DNA of 64,000 nucleotides from an uncultured Flavobacterium sp. GTDB taxonomy: Bacteria; Bacteroidota; Bacteroidia; Flavobacteriales; Flavobacteriaceae. The stretch's first letter is position 1. The number at the start of each line of letters is the position of its first letter. Below are positions 13,324 to 22,608 of the stretch, one piece after another. The stretch covers positions 14,589 to 78,588 of the forward strand of contig NZ_CAMLIX010000002.1 of the NCBI RefSeq assembly GCF_946479975.1. Reading direction: 5' to 3'. The position numbers were made by a program, and so were the translations under genes. The notes beneath the pieces are model-generated. The model worked only from the letters and a program-made list of their open reading frames with translations, was not told where the DNA came from and did not search any database.

Positions 13324-15597
13324 TTATTTTTTTAAGTGTAAATAATGATTGAGCTGGCCGAATGATATATTTTCATCATTTGGAGAAAGCATTTCGTGAA
13401 AATGTAATTTATATTTTGTTTTTAAATGATCGATTATCAAATCGACAAGGAAAGCATTTTGAAACACGCCTCCGCTAAAAGCTATATGTTTAGAACCTGT
13501 AATTGAAGCCATTTTTTCGATGCATTTAACCAAAGTGAAATGAAAATTTAAAGAAACAATTTCCAGATTTGTATTGTCTTTTGCTGCTTTGGCCAGATTT
13601 AATAAAAGTTTTTTTGTTGGAATCGAGTTTGTTATTTTCTCTTCCTGCAAATAATCTGTCAATTTTATATTGGATTTATTAAAAGCATCTTGCGCTAGAT
13701 TTTCCAGATACATTCCTGCTTCGCCTTCAAATAAAACAGCTGTTTTAAAACCTAGTAGAAAGGCAGTGGCATCAAATAATCGCCCCATAGAAGATGTTTT
13801 TATTGGGCTGTTTTTAATATGCTGCGAATACACTTTGATTTCATTTTTATTGAAAAAATGCTGTAAAAAAGGATCGTTGTTGCTGATAGAAAAGGCTGCA
13901 ATTTTTGGATTTTTTGACATTTGATCGCCTAAAATCCACGGAAAATAGTCTAAATGTCCAATTCGGTTTATTTGTCTTTGATTGTATTCATAAAATTCTC
14001 CTCCAAATATTTCGGTATCGCTTCCAAAACCAACGCCATCCCAAATAACGCCTAATGTTTTGGGTTTTTTCCATAAATTCTTCTCACTCAAAATTGCTGC
14101 AAAATGAGCTTCGTGATGCTGAATTTGAAACTTTTTAACCGTATTATTTTGAGCTGTAAAATCACTGATTTTATTGATCGCTTGATAGTTCGGATGTTTG
14201 TCGGAAATAATAGTTGTTGGCTTAAAATCAAAAAAGTTGAGGTAGTTATTGATCTTTTTATCAAATCGGTTATAAGTGTCATAATTTGCCAAATCGCCAA
14301 TGTATTCGCTCGTATAAATATGTTCGTTTGGAGTAATTGTGATTGTACTTTTTAGATCTGCACCCAAGCAAATCAGCTTTTCTTTTGTAGTTGCAGGAAA
14401 TTTTAAATCAACATTAGGAGCAAAACCTCTTGCACGGCGCAGTATAATTTTTTGTTTGTGCTTTCTAGTAAATTTAATTACAGAATCGTCCTGTGAATGC
14501 TGAATTTCTAAATCATGATGCAAATAAAAATCGGCAATAGAATTTAATGATTTGAGAGCTTCATTTTGATCTGCGCAGATTGTTGCCCCATTAAAGTTGC
14601 CACTCGTAGCGATAAGTGGTTTTTCAAACAAATTTGCAATTAAATGCAAAATACCAGAATTAGGCAGCATGGCACCAATCGTATTTACATTTGGACTTAT
14701 TTGTTCTGCAGCTAAATTGCCTTGTTTTTTTAAAGGCAAAATCACAATTGGAGACTGAGTAGAAGTAATTATTTTTTTTTCTGATTTATGACAGATTAAA
14801 TAATTTTCAATTTGTTGAATGTCTTTAAATAAAACGGCGAAAGGTTTCGTGGGGCGTTTTTTTCTGTTTCGCAATTCCTGAACTGCTTTAGAATTTGTTG
14901 CATCACACAAAAGCAAATAACCGCTGGTATTTTTTACAGCGACTATTTTACCTTGCTTAAGTTTTTCTGAAACCGCCTCAAATATTTCTTTGTTTTTTAT
15001 AGAAATAACTGCTCCTGCATTATCTGTAAATGAAACTTTTACGCCACATTCAGGGCAAGAATTTGTTTGTGAATGAAAACGAATGTCTTTTGGATTATTA
15101 TATTCTTCAAGACAACTTTCACACATTTTAAATTCTTTTAAACTTGTGTTTTCCCTTTCAAAAGGAAATTTTTCAGCTATAGCATATCGCGGTCCGCATG
15201 AAGTACAGCTGATAAAAGGATAGTGATAACGGATATTTTTAGGGTCTAAAACCTCTTTCTGGCAATTTTCACATATTGCAAAATCTGGAGTCAGCAGGGC
15301 ATTTATAGAAATGTTTTTCTCTGTTGGTTTTATAATAAAATCATCAAACTTCTTATGAACTAAAATTTCTACAATAGCCGTATTTTTTATTTTGGCATTT
15401 TTTGGATGTTTCTTTTTAAGCTCTTTATAAAACTCAAATATATTGGCTGTTTTTTCCTGCACAACTATAAGTACTCCAGCTTCATTGTTGGAAACATAAC
15501 CTTTCAAGTTATAGCTAATAGCCAAATTGTAGACAAAAGGTCGAAAACCCACACCTTGCACACTGCCAGAAATTGTTATTTGAAATGTAGGATTCAA
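13324..15597 (-). CDS. hypF: Carbamoyltransferase HypF
   Basis: 757 residues, full length. Makes the cyanide ligands of the [NiFe] site from carbamoyl phosphate, passing a carbamoyl group to the HypE C-terminal Cys. Domains in order: acylphosphatase (1-90, SVQGVGFRPFVYN), two zinc fingers (about 105-185, CENC..CTSCG and CESC..CPECG), YrdC-like nucleotide domain (about 195-390) and a Kae1-like carbamoyltransferase domain (about 400-757, HHEAHFAA, GGVFQNAFL). Follows the maturation protease by 8 bases. Confidence 0.97.
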   Translation of the reverse strand: MNPTFQITISGSVQGVGFRPFVYNLAISYNLKGYVSNNEAGVLIVVQEKTANIFEFYKELKKKHPKNAKIKNTAIVEILVHKKFDDFIIKPTEKNISINALLTPDFAICENCQKEVLDPKNIRYHYPFISCTSCGPRYAIAEKFPFERENTSLKEFKMCESCLEEYNNPKDIRFHSQTNSCPECGVKVSFTDNAGAVISIKNKEIFEAVSEKLKQGKIVAVKNTSGYLLLCDATNSKAVQELRNRKKRPTKPFAVLFKDIQQIENYLICHKSEKKIITSTQSPIVILPLKKQGNLAAEQISPNVNTIGAMLPNSGILHLIANLFEKPLIATSGNFNGATICADQNEALKSLNSIADFYLHHDLEIQHSQDDSVIKFTRKHKQKIILRRARGFAPNVDLKFPATTKEKLICLGADLKSTITITPNEHIYTSEYIGDLANYDTYNRFDKKINNYLNFFDFKPTTIISDKHPNYQAINKISDFTAQNNTVKKFQIQHHEAHFAAILSEKNLWKKPKTLGVIWDGVGFGSDTEIFGGEFYEYNQRQINRIGHLDYFPWILGDQMSKNPKIAAFSISNNDPFLQHFFNKNEIKVYSQHIKNSPIKTSSMGRLFDATAFLLGFKTAVLFEGEAGMYLENLAQDAFNKSNIKLTDYLQEEKITNSIPTKKLLLNLAKAAKDNTNLEIVSLNFHFTLVKCIEKMASITGSKHIAFSGGVFQNAFLVDLIIDHLKTKYKLHFHEMLSPNDENISFGQLNHYLHLKK

Positions 15598-15605
15598 TGT
15601 GTAAG

Positions 15606-16115
15606 TTAGGTATTCTTAAAATTGTCAATCTGTCTAATAATCTGTTCGGTAACATTTTGTATAGCCTCATCTACTTTTGGCGAAAGTTTTATAGACATGG
15701 GTTCCATTTTTAAGATTGTAATGGTGTATAGATGAATTTCAGGCATGACATTTAGCATCGATAAAATATCTACCATATCTTTAAGTCCAAAATTATGTCC
15801 GCTTAATGAAGTGGGAAAGTCTTGAGAGAAACGGGGTTTTAAAAGCGTAATTGTTCCTTCTTCTTTACCATCCATCGTTGCATCTACAATAATTACCTTT
15901 TTATGGTTTTCGATATAAGGTATGAGTGAAAAACCGCCAGTTCCGCCATCAATAAATGATATGTTTTCAGGAAATTGCGTTTTATCTATTCTGTTAATGA
16001 AATGTACGCCAACACCTTCGTCTCCCATTAAATAGTTGCCAATTCCAAGAACTAGAATTTCATTTCCATCGGTATGAAACTCATCTATTTTTTTTGCAAT
16101 AATTTCTTCCTGCAT
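15606..16115 (-). CDS. Hydrogenase maturation protease (HyaD/HupD family)
   Basis: 169 residues. Cuts the C-terminal tail off the large subunit after nickel insertion. Metal-sensing residues are visible: GIGNYLMGDEGVGVH (acidic Glu/Asp near residue 35), DGGTGG, and the SGHNFGL His. The family normally runs ~160-200 residues; the extra ~18 N-terminal residues are ordinary. It sits between the cytochrome b gene and hypF, and its expected substrate is the hydrogenase large subunit encoded upstream in the same operon. Confidence 0.93.
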   Translation of the reverse strand: MQEEIIAKKIDEFHTDGNEILVLGIGNYLMGDEGVGVHFINRIDKTQFPENISFIDGGTGGFSLIPYIENHKKVIIVDATMDGKEEGTITLLKPRFSQDFPTSLSGHNFGLKDMVDILSMLNVMPEIHLYTITILKMEPMSIKLSPKVDEAIQNVTEQIIRQIDNFKNT

Positions 16116-16147
16116 ATTATTTTATTTTCAAAATCTAGTAACCAATT

Positions 16148-16903
16148 CTACTGTTGACTTTGTTTAATGATTTCATCATTTTGTTTTAAATCTTCATCAT
16201 TTTTTATTCTTTCTCTTCGAACAAATTTATAGCCGCTTACCATTGCCGATGTTTCGCCTAATCCCTCCAGCCAATCATGAAAGAAAACCAAATAAATATG
16301 AACGATTGCAAACAATATAAATGTCCAAGTAGTAAAATGATGAATTGTCCTCACATTCAAATCGCCTCCAAGTAAATTGGTGACCCAGCCAAACATTTTA
16401 GGAAAAAACCAAGTTGAGGTAGGAGCATACATAGCAAAGCCTGTTGCCATCATAACAAGCGCCATAAAAAACATTACTAAATAAGAAGTTGCTGCTACAC
16501 TATTATGACCAACTGCACCGGTTGGAGAACCATCAGTATGTCCATTCTGCAAAAAAATATCATATTTAATAACGTGCCACATTCGCTTAAAACCATCTTT
16601 TTTAAATGGAAAAAACACACGCCAGTTTGCATATTTATTTCCCTTAAAAGCAAAATATACTCTTAAAATCATTACAGCTGTCAATAGATAAGCACACCCA
16701 AAATGTATTTCTCGAATATATCCAAACCAAAACTGATTTGTTGCTTCTTTAGTTGAAATAATGCCGGGCGGATTACCAATAATAAAACCCGTTGCTACCA
16801 GTCCTGTAATTGCCCATGCATTTACCCAATGAAAAATACGTATGGGCAGCTGCCATATGTAAGCTCTTTTATAATCGTTAGTTTTTGATGGCATGTGGTA
16901 CAA
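16148..16903 (-). CDS. hyaC: Ni/Fe-hydrogenase b-type cytochrome subunit
   Basis: 251 residues. A membrane cytochrome b with about four to five helices that anchors the hydrogenase and passes electrons to the quinone pool. Candidate haem His residues occur in IFHWVNAW, IREIHFGCAY and IHHFTTWTFILFAIVH. A start at Met4 (16894) is equally possible. It lies 7 bases after the large subunit. With menaquinone the likely quinone in this organism, H2 oxidation would feed the respiratory chain directly. Confidence 0.95.
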   Translation of the reverse strand: MYHMPSKTNDYKRAYIWQLPIRIFHWVNAWAITGLVATGFIIGNPPGIISTKEATNQFWFGYIREIHFGCAYLLTAVMILRVYFAFKGNKYANWRVFFPFKKDGFKRMWHVIKYDIFLQNGHTDGSPTGAVGHNSVAATSYLVMFFMALVMMATGFAMYAPTSTWFFPKMFGWVTNLLGGDLNVRTIHHFTTWTFILFAIVHIYLVFFHDWLEGLGETSAMVSGYKFVRRERIKNDEDLKQNDEIIKQSQQ

Positions 16904-16910
16904 TTTTAAA

Positions 16911-18647
16911 TTAAGCGGTACAAATTGATATATCGTTTACTTCTTTAATAATGCTGCCATTTTCGTCATATAAATGCACAGCACAAGCAATGCAAGGATC
17001 AAATGAATGTATCGTTCTAATGATTTCTAATGGCAGTTCAGGATCTGCAACAGGAGTATTCAGCAAACTGCTTTCATAGGGTGAGCGCTGTCCTTTTGGG
17101 TCTCTTGGCGAAGCATTCCATGTGGAAGGAACTACCTGCTGATAGTTGGCAACTTTAGCATCTTTTATTACGATCCAATGACTTAAAGCTCCTCTTGGTG
17201 CTTCTACAAGTCCAACACCCTGCGATTCCTTTGGCCAAGTTGAGGTTTCCCATTTTTCCATGTTCGCCATTTTGGTATCACCATTTTTGATGTTTTCAAT
17301 TAATTTATCAAAGAATTCTAAATTCCAGCCCGCTACTAATTTTGACTCTAAAGCTCTGGCTGCGGTTCTTCCTAAAGTTGAAAACAAAGCCTCAGCAGGA
17401 ATTTGCAGTTTTGATAAAGCCGAATCGATAATGTCTTTGAATTCTTCTCTTCCAGATGCATATCCTACCAGCATTCTAGCCAGCGGACCAGCTTCCATAG
17501 CGTGGCCTTTCCATCTTGGTGTTTTAATGAAACTGTATTTTTCATCAACGTTTAAATGGGTGTAAGGCGGTTTTGGACCCGTATAATTTATTTTTGTTTC
17601 TCCTGCCCACGGCTGTCTTCCGGTATTGCCGTCTCCTGCATAATCGTACCAAGAATTGTTTACATATTCTTCTACGGTTTTTAAATCGCGCAAATCCAGA
17701 TCGTGAACTTTCGTAAGGTCTTTATTTAATATAACCCCCGACGGGAATTTGAAAGTATTGTTATTCGTATTATTATATCCTTGCGTAGGGAAATCTCCAA
17801 ATGTCATAAAATTATGAAAACCACCTATAGCGCCCCAATCTTTATAATAACTGGCAATAGTAAGTACATCTGGAAGATAAACTTGTTCTACAAATTGTTT
17901 TCCTTCTTCTAGTAATTGACGCACAAATGCTAATCTTTCAGCATTTAAACCGCTTGCGTCATCAAGATTGATAGAGCAGGCCATACCGCCTACAAGAAAA
18001 TTAGGATGCGGATTTTTACCTCCAAAAATTGCATGCACCTTAACAATTTCTTTTTGCCATTCTAAAGCTTCAAGATAATGTGCCGTAGCCATTAAGTTGG
18101 CTTCTGGAGGAAGTTTCATTTGAGGATGACCCCAATATCCATTTGCAAAAATCCCTAACTGACCACTAGCAACAAATTTTTTTAATCTCTTTTGCAAATC
18201 AGAAAAATAACCTGGTGAGCTTTTTGGCCAATTCGATATAGACTGTGCTAATTGCGATGTTTTTACAGGATCAGCATTTAGTCCGCTCAGGACATCAACC
18301 CAGTCAAAAGCATGCAAATGATAAAAATGCACCACGTGATCATGGAGGTATAAAGCGCCTAACATTATATTTCTAACAATTTCGGCATTAGGAGGAACCA
18401 CTATCCCGAGTGCATCTTCAACAGATCGCACAGATGCTGTAGCGTGTGTTGAAGTACAAACTCCACAGGTTCTTTGTACAAATGCCCACACATCTTTGGG
18501 GTTTCTGTCTTTTACAATATTCTCCAAACCTCGAACCATTGTAGAAGATAAAAAAGCTTCTTTTATAGTCCCATCTGAAATTTCAACTTCTGCTCTTAAA
18601 TGCCCTTCAATTCTGGTAATAGGATCTACTACTATTCTCTCTGCCAT
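16911..18647 (-). CDS. hyaB: [NiFe]-hydrogenase large subunit
   Basis: 578 residues, complete. Nickel ligands: N-terminal RTCGVC (residue ~75) and C-terminal DPCIACAVH. The 20-residue tail after that His is the peptide removed by the maturation protease, so the mature protein is 558 residues. RxCGVCTxxHAxAS and PxHW-type features match group 1 uptake enzymes with a membrane cytochrome. Start codon 17 bases after the small subunit. It works in the periplasm, carried there with the Tat-signal small subunit. Confidence 0.97.
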   Translation of the reverse strand: MAERIVVDPITRIEGHLRAEVEISDGTIKEAFLSSTMVRGLENIVKDRNPKDVWAFVQRTCGVCTSTHATASVRSVEDALGIVVPPNAEIVRNIMLGALYLHDHVVHFYHLHAFDWVDVLSGLNADPVKTSQLAQSISNWPKSSPGYFSDLQKRLKKFVASGQLGIFANGYWGHPQMKLPPEANLMATAHYLEALEWQKEIVKVHAIFGGKNPHPNFLVGGMACSINLDDASGLNAERLAFVRQLLEEGKQFVEQVYLPDVLTIASYYKDWGAIGGFHNFMTFGDFPTQGYNNTNNNTFKFPSGVILNKDLTKVHDLDLRDLKTVEEYVNNSWYDYAGDGNTGRQPWAGETKINYTGPKPPYTHLNVDEKYSFIKTPRWKGHAMEAGPLARMLVGYASGREEFKDIIDSALSKLQIPAEALFSTLGRTAARALESKLVAGWNLEFFDKLIENIKNGDTKMANMEKWETSTWPKESQGVGLVEAPRGALSHWIVIKDAKVANYQQVVPSTWNASPRDPKGQRSPYESSLLNTPVADPELPLEIIRTIHSFDPCIACAVHLYDENGSIIKEVNDISICTA

Positions 18648-18664
18648 GTTTTATTTTTATTAGA

Positions 18665-19792
18665 TTATAAATCCTCTAAGTGTTTTTCGTTTTCAGTTCC
18701 CTGATTAATTCTCTGATTCAGTTCTTTTCTTTTCGATACATTCGAAAGGACAGCATGCACTCCAATTCCGGCAGCTACGCTTCCAAGTGCAATTTTGCCC
18801 AAGGTATCTGCATTAGCCTCAATATTGCCCGGACTTACAGCCGTATCTCTAGAATAGAAACTTCCTGCATCCCAAAAATCTTTGGCGCTACAGCCGAGAC
18901 AGCCATGCCCAGATTGAATAGGATAGCTTACACCACCGTTCCATTTCATATTACCACAGGCATTGTAAGTACTTGGACCTTTACAGCCAACTTTGTATAG
19001 GCAATATCCTTTTTTTGCATTTTCGTCGTCAAAATTTTCCGCAAATAATCCCGCATCAAAATAAGGCCTTCTATAACAGCTGTCATGAACTCTTTTTGAA
19101 TAAAATGCTTTCGGACGTCCCGAGCTATCTAATTCAGGCAGTTTCCCAAACGCTACTACATGCACAATAATTCCTGCCATTACTTCGCCAATTGGCGGAC
19201 AACCCGGCACATTGATTATAGGTTTGTCTGTTATAATTTTATGAATTGGAACCGCGCCTGTTGGATTTGGTTTTGCAGCTTGTACGCAGCCAGAAGTAGC
19301 ACAGCTTCCCCAGGCAATTATAGCTTTTGCTCCAGCAGCTGATTCCTTAAGAATTTCTACTGCGCTTCGACCACCAATACAGCAGTAATTTCCGTCGGCG
19401 CCCATCGGTACAGAGCCTTCAACACAAAGTATATATTCTCCCTTGTATTTATCCATAGTTGCTTTTTTAGCAGCTTCGGCTTGATGACCTGAAGCTGCCA
19501 TTAAAGTCAAAGTATAATCTAAAGAGATTTTGTCCAGAATAATATCAGCAACAATAGGATGGTCAGAACGAATAAAAGATTCACTGCAGCACGTACATTC
19601 CTGAAAATGCTCCCAAATTACGGGTAAGCGTGGAGTTGTTTCCAGTGCTTTAGCAATTTGGCCTATAGCAGAACTTTGAACTCCCATGTAGGCTCCAATA
19701 TAAGCTACAAACTTCAAGAAATCTCTCCTGCTGTAGCCTTGACCTTCTATACTGCTATAATAGGTTTCATTTTCTTTGTTATTATCTTCCAT
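18665..19792 (-). CDS. hyaA: [NiFe]-hydrogenase small subunit, oxygen-tolerant type, Tat-exported
   Basis: 375 residues. Tat signal YSRRDFLKF at residues 20-28. The proximal-cluster cysteines are C66, C68, C69, C164, C169 and C198. Their spacing is identical to C17, C19, C20, C115, C120 and C149 of E. coli Hyd-1, including the two extra cysteines (C68, C169) of the [4Fe-3S] cluster that protects against O2. The distal His/Cys region (HDSCYRRPYFDAG, KGYCLYKVGC) and the medial NACG...GCLGC are present. A C-terminal membrane helix (about 333-352) follows. First gene of the leftward operon. Confidence 0.97.
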   Translation of the reverse strand: MEDNNKENETYYSSIEGQGYSRRDFLKFVAYIGAYMGVQSSAIGQIAKALETTPRLPVIWEHFQECTCCSESFIRSDHPIVADIILDKISLDYTLTLMAASGHQAEAAKKATMDKYKGEYILCVEGSVPMGADGNYCCIGGRSAVEILKESAAGAKAIIAWGSCATSGCVQAAKPNPTGAVPIHKIITDKPIINVPGCPPIGEVMAGIIVHVVAFGKLPELDSSGRPKAFYSKRVHDSCYRRPYFDAGLFAENFDDENAKKGYCLYKVGCKGPSTYNACGNMKWNGGVSYPIQSGHGCLGCSAKDFWDAGSFYSRDTAVSPGNIEANADTLGKIALGSVAAGIGVHAVLSNVSKRKELNQRINQGTENEKHLEDL

Positions 19793-19884
19793 CCTTTTTA
19801 TATTTTAAAATTTATAGGTTAAAAAGAACTCTATGTACTTGTTTAGAAAGGGGTTAAAATTATTTGTGAATTAGAAGCATTACT

Positions 19885-19898
19885 ATGATAAATATCAG
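19885..19898. promoter_or_regulatory. FNR/CRP-type palindrome in the hydrogenase divergent promoter
   Basis: TGAT-AAAT-ATCA (19886-19897) matches the FNR core TGAT-N4-ATCA, lacking only the outermost T/A pair. It sits near the middle of the 165-bp space between the small subunit gene and hypA, where it could regulate both operons in response to oxygen or redox state. No exact TAnnTTTG box was found for either operon here. Confidence 0.5.
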
Positions 19899-19957
19899 TT
19901 TTCAAGATTTATTTTGTGTTTATCTTTCAAGCTTGAATATTCTGAAAAAATAAAATA

Positions 19958-20299
19958 ATGCATGAGCTTTCTGTCGTTACATCAATAGTAAAAATTGCGA
20001 AGGATGAAGTAGATAAAATTGGTGGTAAAAAAGCCCTCGAAATTTATTTGGAAATAGGAAAACTATCAGGTGTAGAAATGAGTTCTTTTCATTTTATATG
20101 GCCACAATGCATTATCGGAACTGTTTTAAATGATGCAGCACTTTTTGTTGAAGAGCCAGAAGGAAAGGCAAAATGCGCCGAATGTGATACAGAATTTCAA
20201 ATTGAAAAAAGTTTTGACAGCTGTCCCAATTGTAACAGTCCTTTTAAAGAAATTACAGCTGGCAAAGAATTAAAAATAAAAAAAATAATCATTAAATAA
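19958..20299 (+). CDS. hypA: Nickel chaperone HypA
   Basis: 113 residues. Starts MHELSVVTSIV; the N-terminal Met-His-Glu binds nickel. A zinc site is formed by C-AEC and C-PNC pairs near residues 70-95. Delivers Ni2+ to the large subunit together with HypB. First gene of the rightward maturation operon, divergent from the structural genes. Confidence 0.96.
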   Translation: MHELSVVTSIVKIAKDEVDKIGGKKALEIYLEIGKLSGVEMSSFHFIWPQCIIGTVLNDAALFVEEPEGKAKCAECDTEFQIEKSFDSCPNCNSPFKEITAGKELKIKKIIIK

Positions 20300-20307
20300 G
20301 TTTAGTT

Positions 20308-21174
20308 ATGTGTACCACTTGCGGCTGCAGTTATGATGAAAATGAAATTAGGTTTACTAAAATTGGCGATAAAAACTCTTATTCTCATAGTCATTCTGGG
20401 CATTTTCATCACCACCATCACGAAGATCATCATCATGAACACCATCATGACCATGACCACGATAATGACAGCCACGATCATGAACACGACCATCATCATC
20501 ACGGACATTCGCACTCTCATGAAATCAATATAGTACAGCTGGAGAAAGATATTTTATACAAAAACCAGCTCACAGCAGAAAGAAACAGAGGTTTTTTTGA
20601 AGCTTTGAACATTTTTACTATTAATTTGGTAAGTTCTCCGGGTTCTGGAAAAACATCGTTATTAGAAAGAACAATTTCAGATTTAAAAAACAAAATAGAT
20701 TTTTCTGTAATCGAAGGAGATCAGCAGACTACAAATGACGCCGACAGAATTCATAAACTGAATGTTCCTGTACTGCAGATAAATACTGGAAAAGGCTGCC
20801 ATTTAGATAGTGAAATGATTGCCAAAGCTGTAAAAGAATTAAAGCCTGTTCAAAATTCTGTTTTAATGATTGAAAATGTTGGAAATTTAGTTTGTCCGGC
20901 AATGTTTGATCTTGGCGAATTAAAACGAATTGTCATTATATCAGTTACCGAAGGTGAAGATAAACCGCTAAAATATCCTGATATGTTTTCAGGATCTCAG
21001 GTGTGTATTATCAACAAAATAGATTTACTGCCTTATTTGAAATTTGATTTAGAAAAACTAAAAGAATATGCTAAAAAAGTCAATCCGCATTTAACTTTCT
21101 TCGAGGTTTCTGCAACATCTGGAGAAGGATTACAGGCTTGGTATGATTATTTGGCACAATCGATAAAACAATAA
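20308..21174 (+). CDS. hypB: Nickel-binding GTPase HypB
   Basis: 288 residues. N-terminal MCTTCGC is the high-affinity nickel motif (CxxCGC). Residues about 25-72 are a poly-His region with roughly 26 histidines, a nickel store. The GTPase domain has the P-loop SSPGSGKTSLLERT (about 110) and the NKID and downstream GTP-binding motifs. It inserts Ni2+ with HypA. Lies 8 bases after hypA. Confidence 0.97.
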   Translation: MCTTCGCSYDENEIRFTKIGDKNSYSHSHSGHFHHHHHEDHHHEHHHDHDHDNDSHDHEHDHHHHGHSHSHEINIVQLEKDILYKNQLTAERNRGFFEALNIFTINLVSSPGSGKTSLLERTISDLKNKIDFSVIEGDQQTTNDADRIHKLNVPVLQINTGKGCHLDSEMIAKAVKELKPVQNSVLMIENVGNLVCPAMFDLGELKRIVIISVTEGEDKPLKYPDMFSGSQVCIINKIDLLPYLKFDLEKLKEYAKKVNPHLTFFEVSATSGEGLQAWYDYLAQSIKQ

Positions 21175-21176
21175 AT

Positions 21177-21413
21177 ATGTGTTTAGCAGTTCCCGGCCGT
21201 TTAGAAAAAGTTACAGTAGAACTTGATGAAACTTTTAGAATAGGAAAGGTGTCATTTGAAGGAATTATTAAAGAGGTCAATCTGGCCCTTGTTCCCGAAG
21301 CCAAAATAGGAGATTATCTGCTGGTTCATGTTGGGGCCGCAATCGGGATAATTGACGAAGCCGAAGCCAAACGAACTATGGAAGTTCTTAAACAAATGGG
21401 CGAAGAAATTTAA
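21177..21413 (+). CDS. hypC: Maturation chaperone HypC
   Basis: 78 residues. Begins MCLAVPGRL; the Cys2 exposed after Met removal carries the Fe(CN)2CO group between HypD and the large subunit precursor. Starts 2 bases after the hypB stop. It is the only HypC/HupF-type gene in the locus, so it probably serves as chaperone for the single hydrogenase. Confidence 0.96.
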   Translation: MCLAVPGRLEKVTVELDETFRIGKVSFEGIIKEVNLALVPEAKIGDYLLVHVGAAIGIIDEAEAKRTMEVLKQMGEEI

Positions 21414-21422
21414 TTTTAAAAA

Positions 21423-22430
21423 ATGAATAATAACGAAGTAATTCATCTGCATCACGGCAGTGGCGGCGAGCACATGACTAAATTGCTCAACGAAGTAATT
21501 TTTAAGATTTTAAAAAATGATGTTTTAGAAGTTCGTCATGACGGTGCATTTTTAAACCTGCAAGGCAATTTGGCTTTTTCGACAGATAGTTATGTTGTTT
21601 CTCCTATATTCTTTAAAGGAGGAAATATTGGCGAACTTGCAGTAAATGGAACGGTAAACGATCTTTCAATGTGTGGCGCTATGCCTAAATATCTTTCTCT
21701 GGCATTAATTATAGAGGAAGGTTTTGGTTTAGAAGATTTTACTCAGGTAATCAAATCGATTAAAAAAGCTGCAGATAAAGCAAATGTTCAAATCGTTACT
21801 GGCGATACCAAAGTAGTTGAAAAAGGGAAAGGTGATCAAATTTACATTAACACCTCTGGAATTGGTATTGTACATGAAAAAGCCGATATTAAAATCCAAA
21901 AGATTAAAAAAAATGACGCAATTATCATAAATGGTGCTATAGCTTCGCACGGAATGGCGATTATGTCTGAGCGTGAGGGACTGGAATTTGAAAGCGATAT
22001 ACTAAGTGATACCACTAATTTGAACCATATTGTTACAGATTTGATTGAACGTTTTGGAGATAAAATCCATTTTTTAAGAGATGCAACTCGTGGCGGACTG
22101 GCATCGGTATTACATGAAATAGTTATAGAAGCTAATCTAGGAATTTCAATTTTTGAAGAAAAAATAAAAGTAGAAAATCAAGTAAAAAGCGCTTGCGAAT
22201 TATTAGGATTAGATCCGTTATATGTTGCAAATGAAGGTGTTTTTGTCTGTATTGCAGCTTCAGAAATTAAAGATGAGGTAATAGCAATTTTGCAGAAAAT
22301 AAATTCAAATGCTTCAGAAATAGGATGTATTACAGATGAACATCCATCAAAAATAATTATCGAAAGCGCTTTTGGAGGCAAAAGAGTTGTAAATCCGTTA
22401 GTTGGAGAACAGTTGCCGAGAATTTGTTAA
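21423..22430 (+). CDS. hypE: Thiocarbamate dehydratase HypE
   Basis: 335 residues. An AIR synthase/PurM-like fold; converts the carbamoyl group on its C-terminal cysteine to thiocyanate with ATP. HLHHGSGGEHM lies at the N-terminus and the chain ends exactly in PRIC, the family's carbamoylated tail. Last gene of the rightward operon (hypA-B-C-E), which together with hypD and hypF on the other operon makes a full six-gene set. Confidence 0.97.
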   Translation: MNNNEVIHLHHGSGGEHMTKLLNEVIFKILKNDVLEVRHDGAFLNLQGNLAFSTDSYVVSPIFFKGGNIGELAVNGTVNDLSMCGAMPKYLSLALIIEEGFGLEDFTQVIKSIKKAADKANVQIVTGDTKVVEKGKGDQIYINTSGIGIVHEKADIKIQKIKKNDAIIINGAIASHGMAIMSEREGLEFESDILSDTTNLNHIVTDLIERFGDKIHFLRDATRGGLASVLHEIVIEANLGISIFEEKIKVENQVKSACELLGLDPLYVANEGVFVCIAASEIKDEVIAILQKINSNASEIGCITDEHPSKIIIESAFGGKRVVNPLVGEQLPRIC

Positions 22431-22439
22431 TTTTTTTAT

Positions 22440-22559
22440 GCCACGAATTTCACGAATTTATTTTAAAATTTCGTTTCTCTATACGCAGAGAAATGGTGCT
22501 GTTTTTCTACATTAAAAATGATCTGCAGCTAATTAGTGGAAATTAGTGTAATTCGTGGC
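22440..22559. repeat. Intergenic inverted repeat, GCCACGAATT family, copy 1
   Basis: GCCACGAATTTCACGAATT at one end and AATTAGTGTAATTCGTGGC at the other, separated by about 80 bases. Same family at 44,191-44,261 and 48,968-49,214, with a variant at 30,888-30,962. Confidence 0.8.
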
Positions 22560-22565
22560 AAAAAA

Positions 22566-22590
22566 AACGCCCGAATTATTCGGGCGCTCT
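22566..22590. terminator. Bidirectional terminator between hypE and purL
   Basis: CGCCCGAA and TTCGGGCG form an 8-bp stem with a 4-base loop; an A7 tract lies before it, giving a T-run to the leftward purL transcript. Confidence 0.8.
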
Positions 22591-22608
22591 TATTTAAAAA
22601 TATATTTT

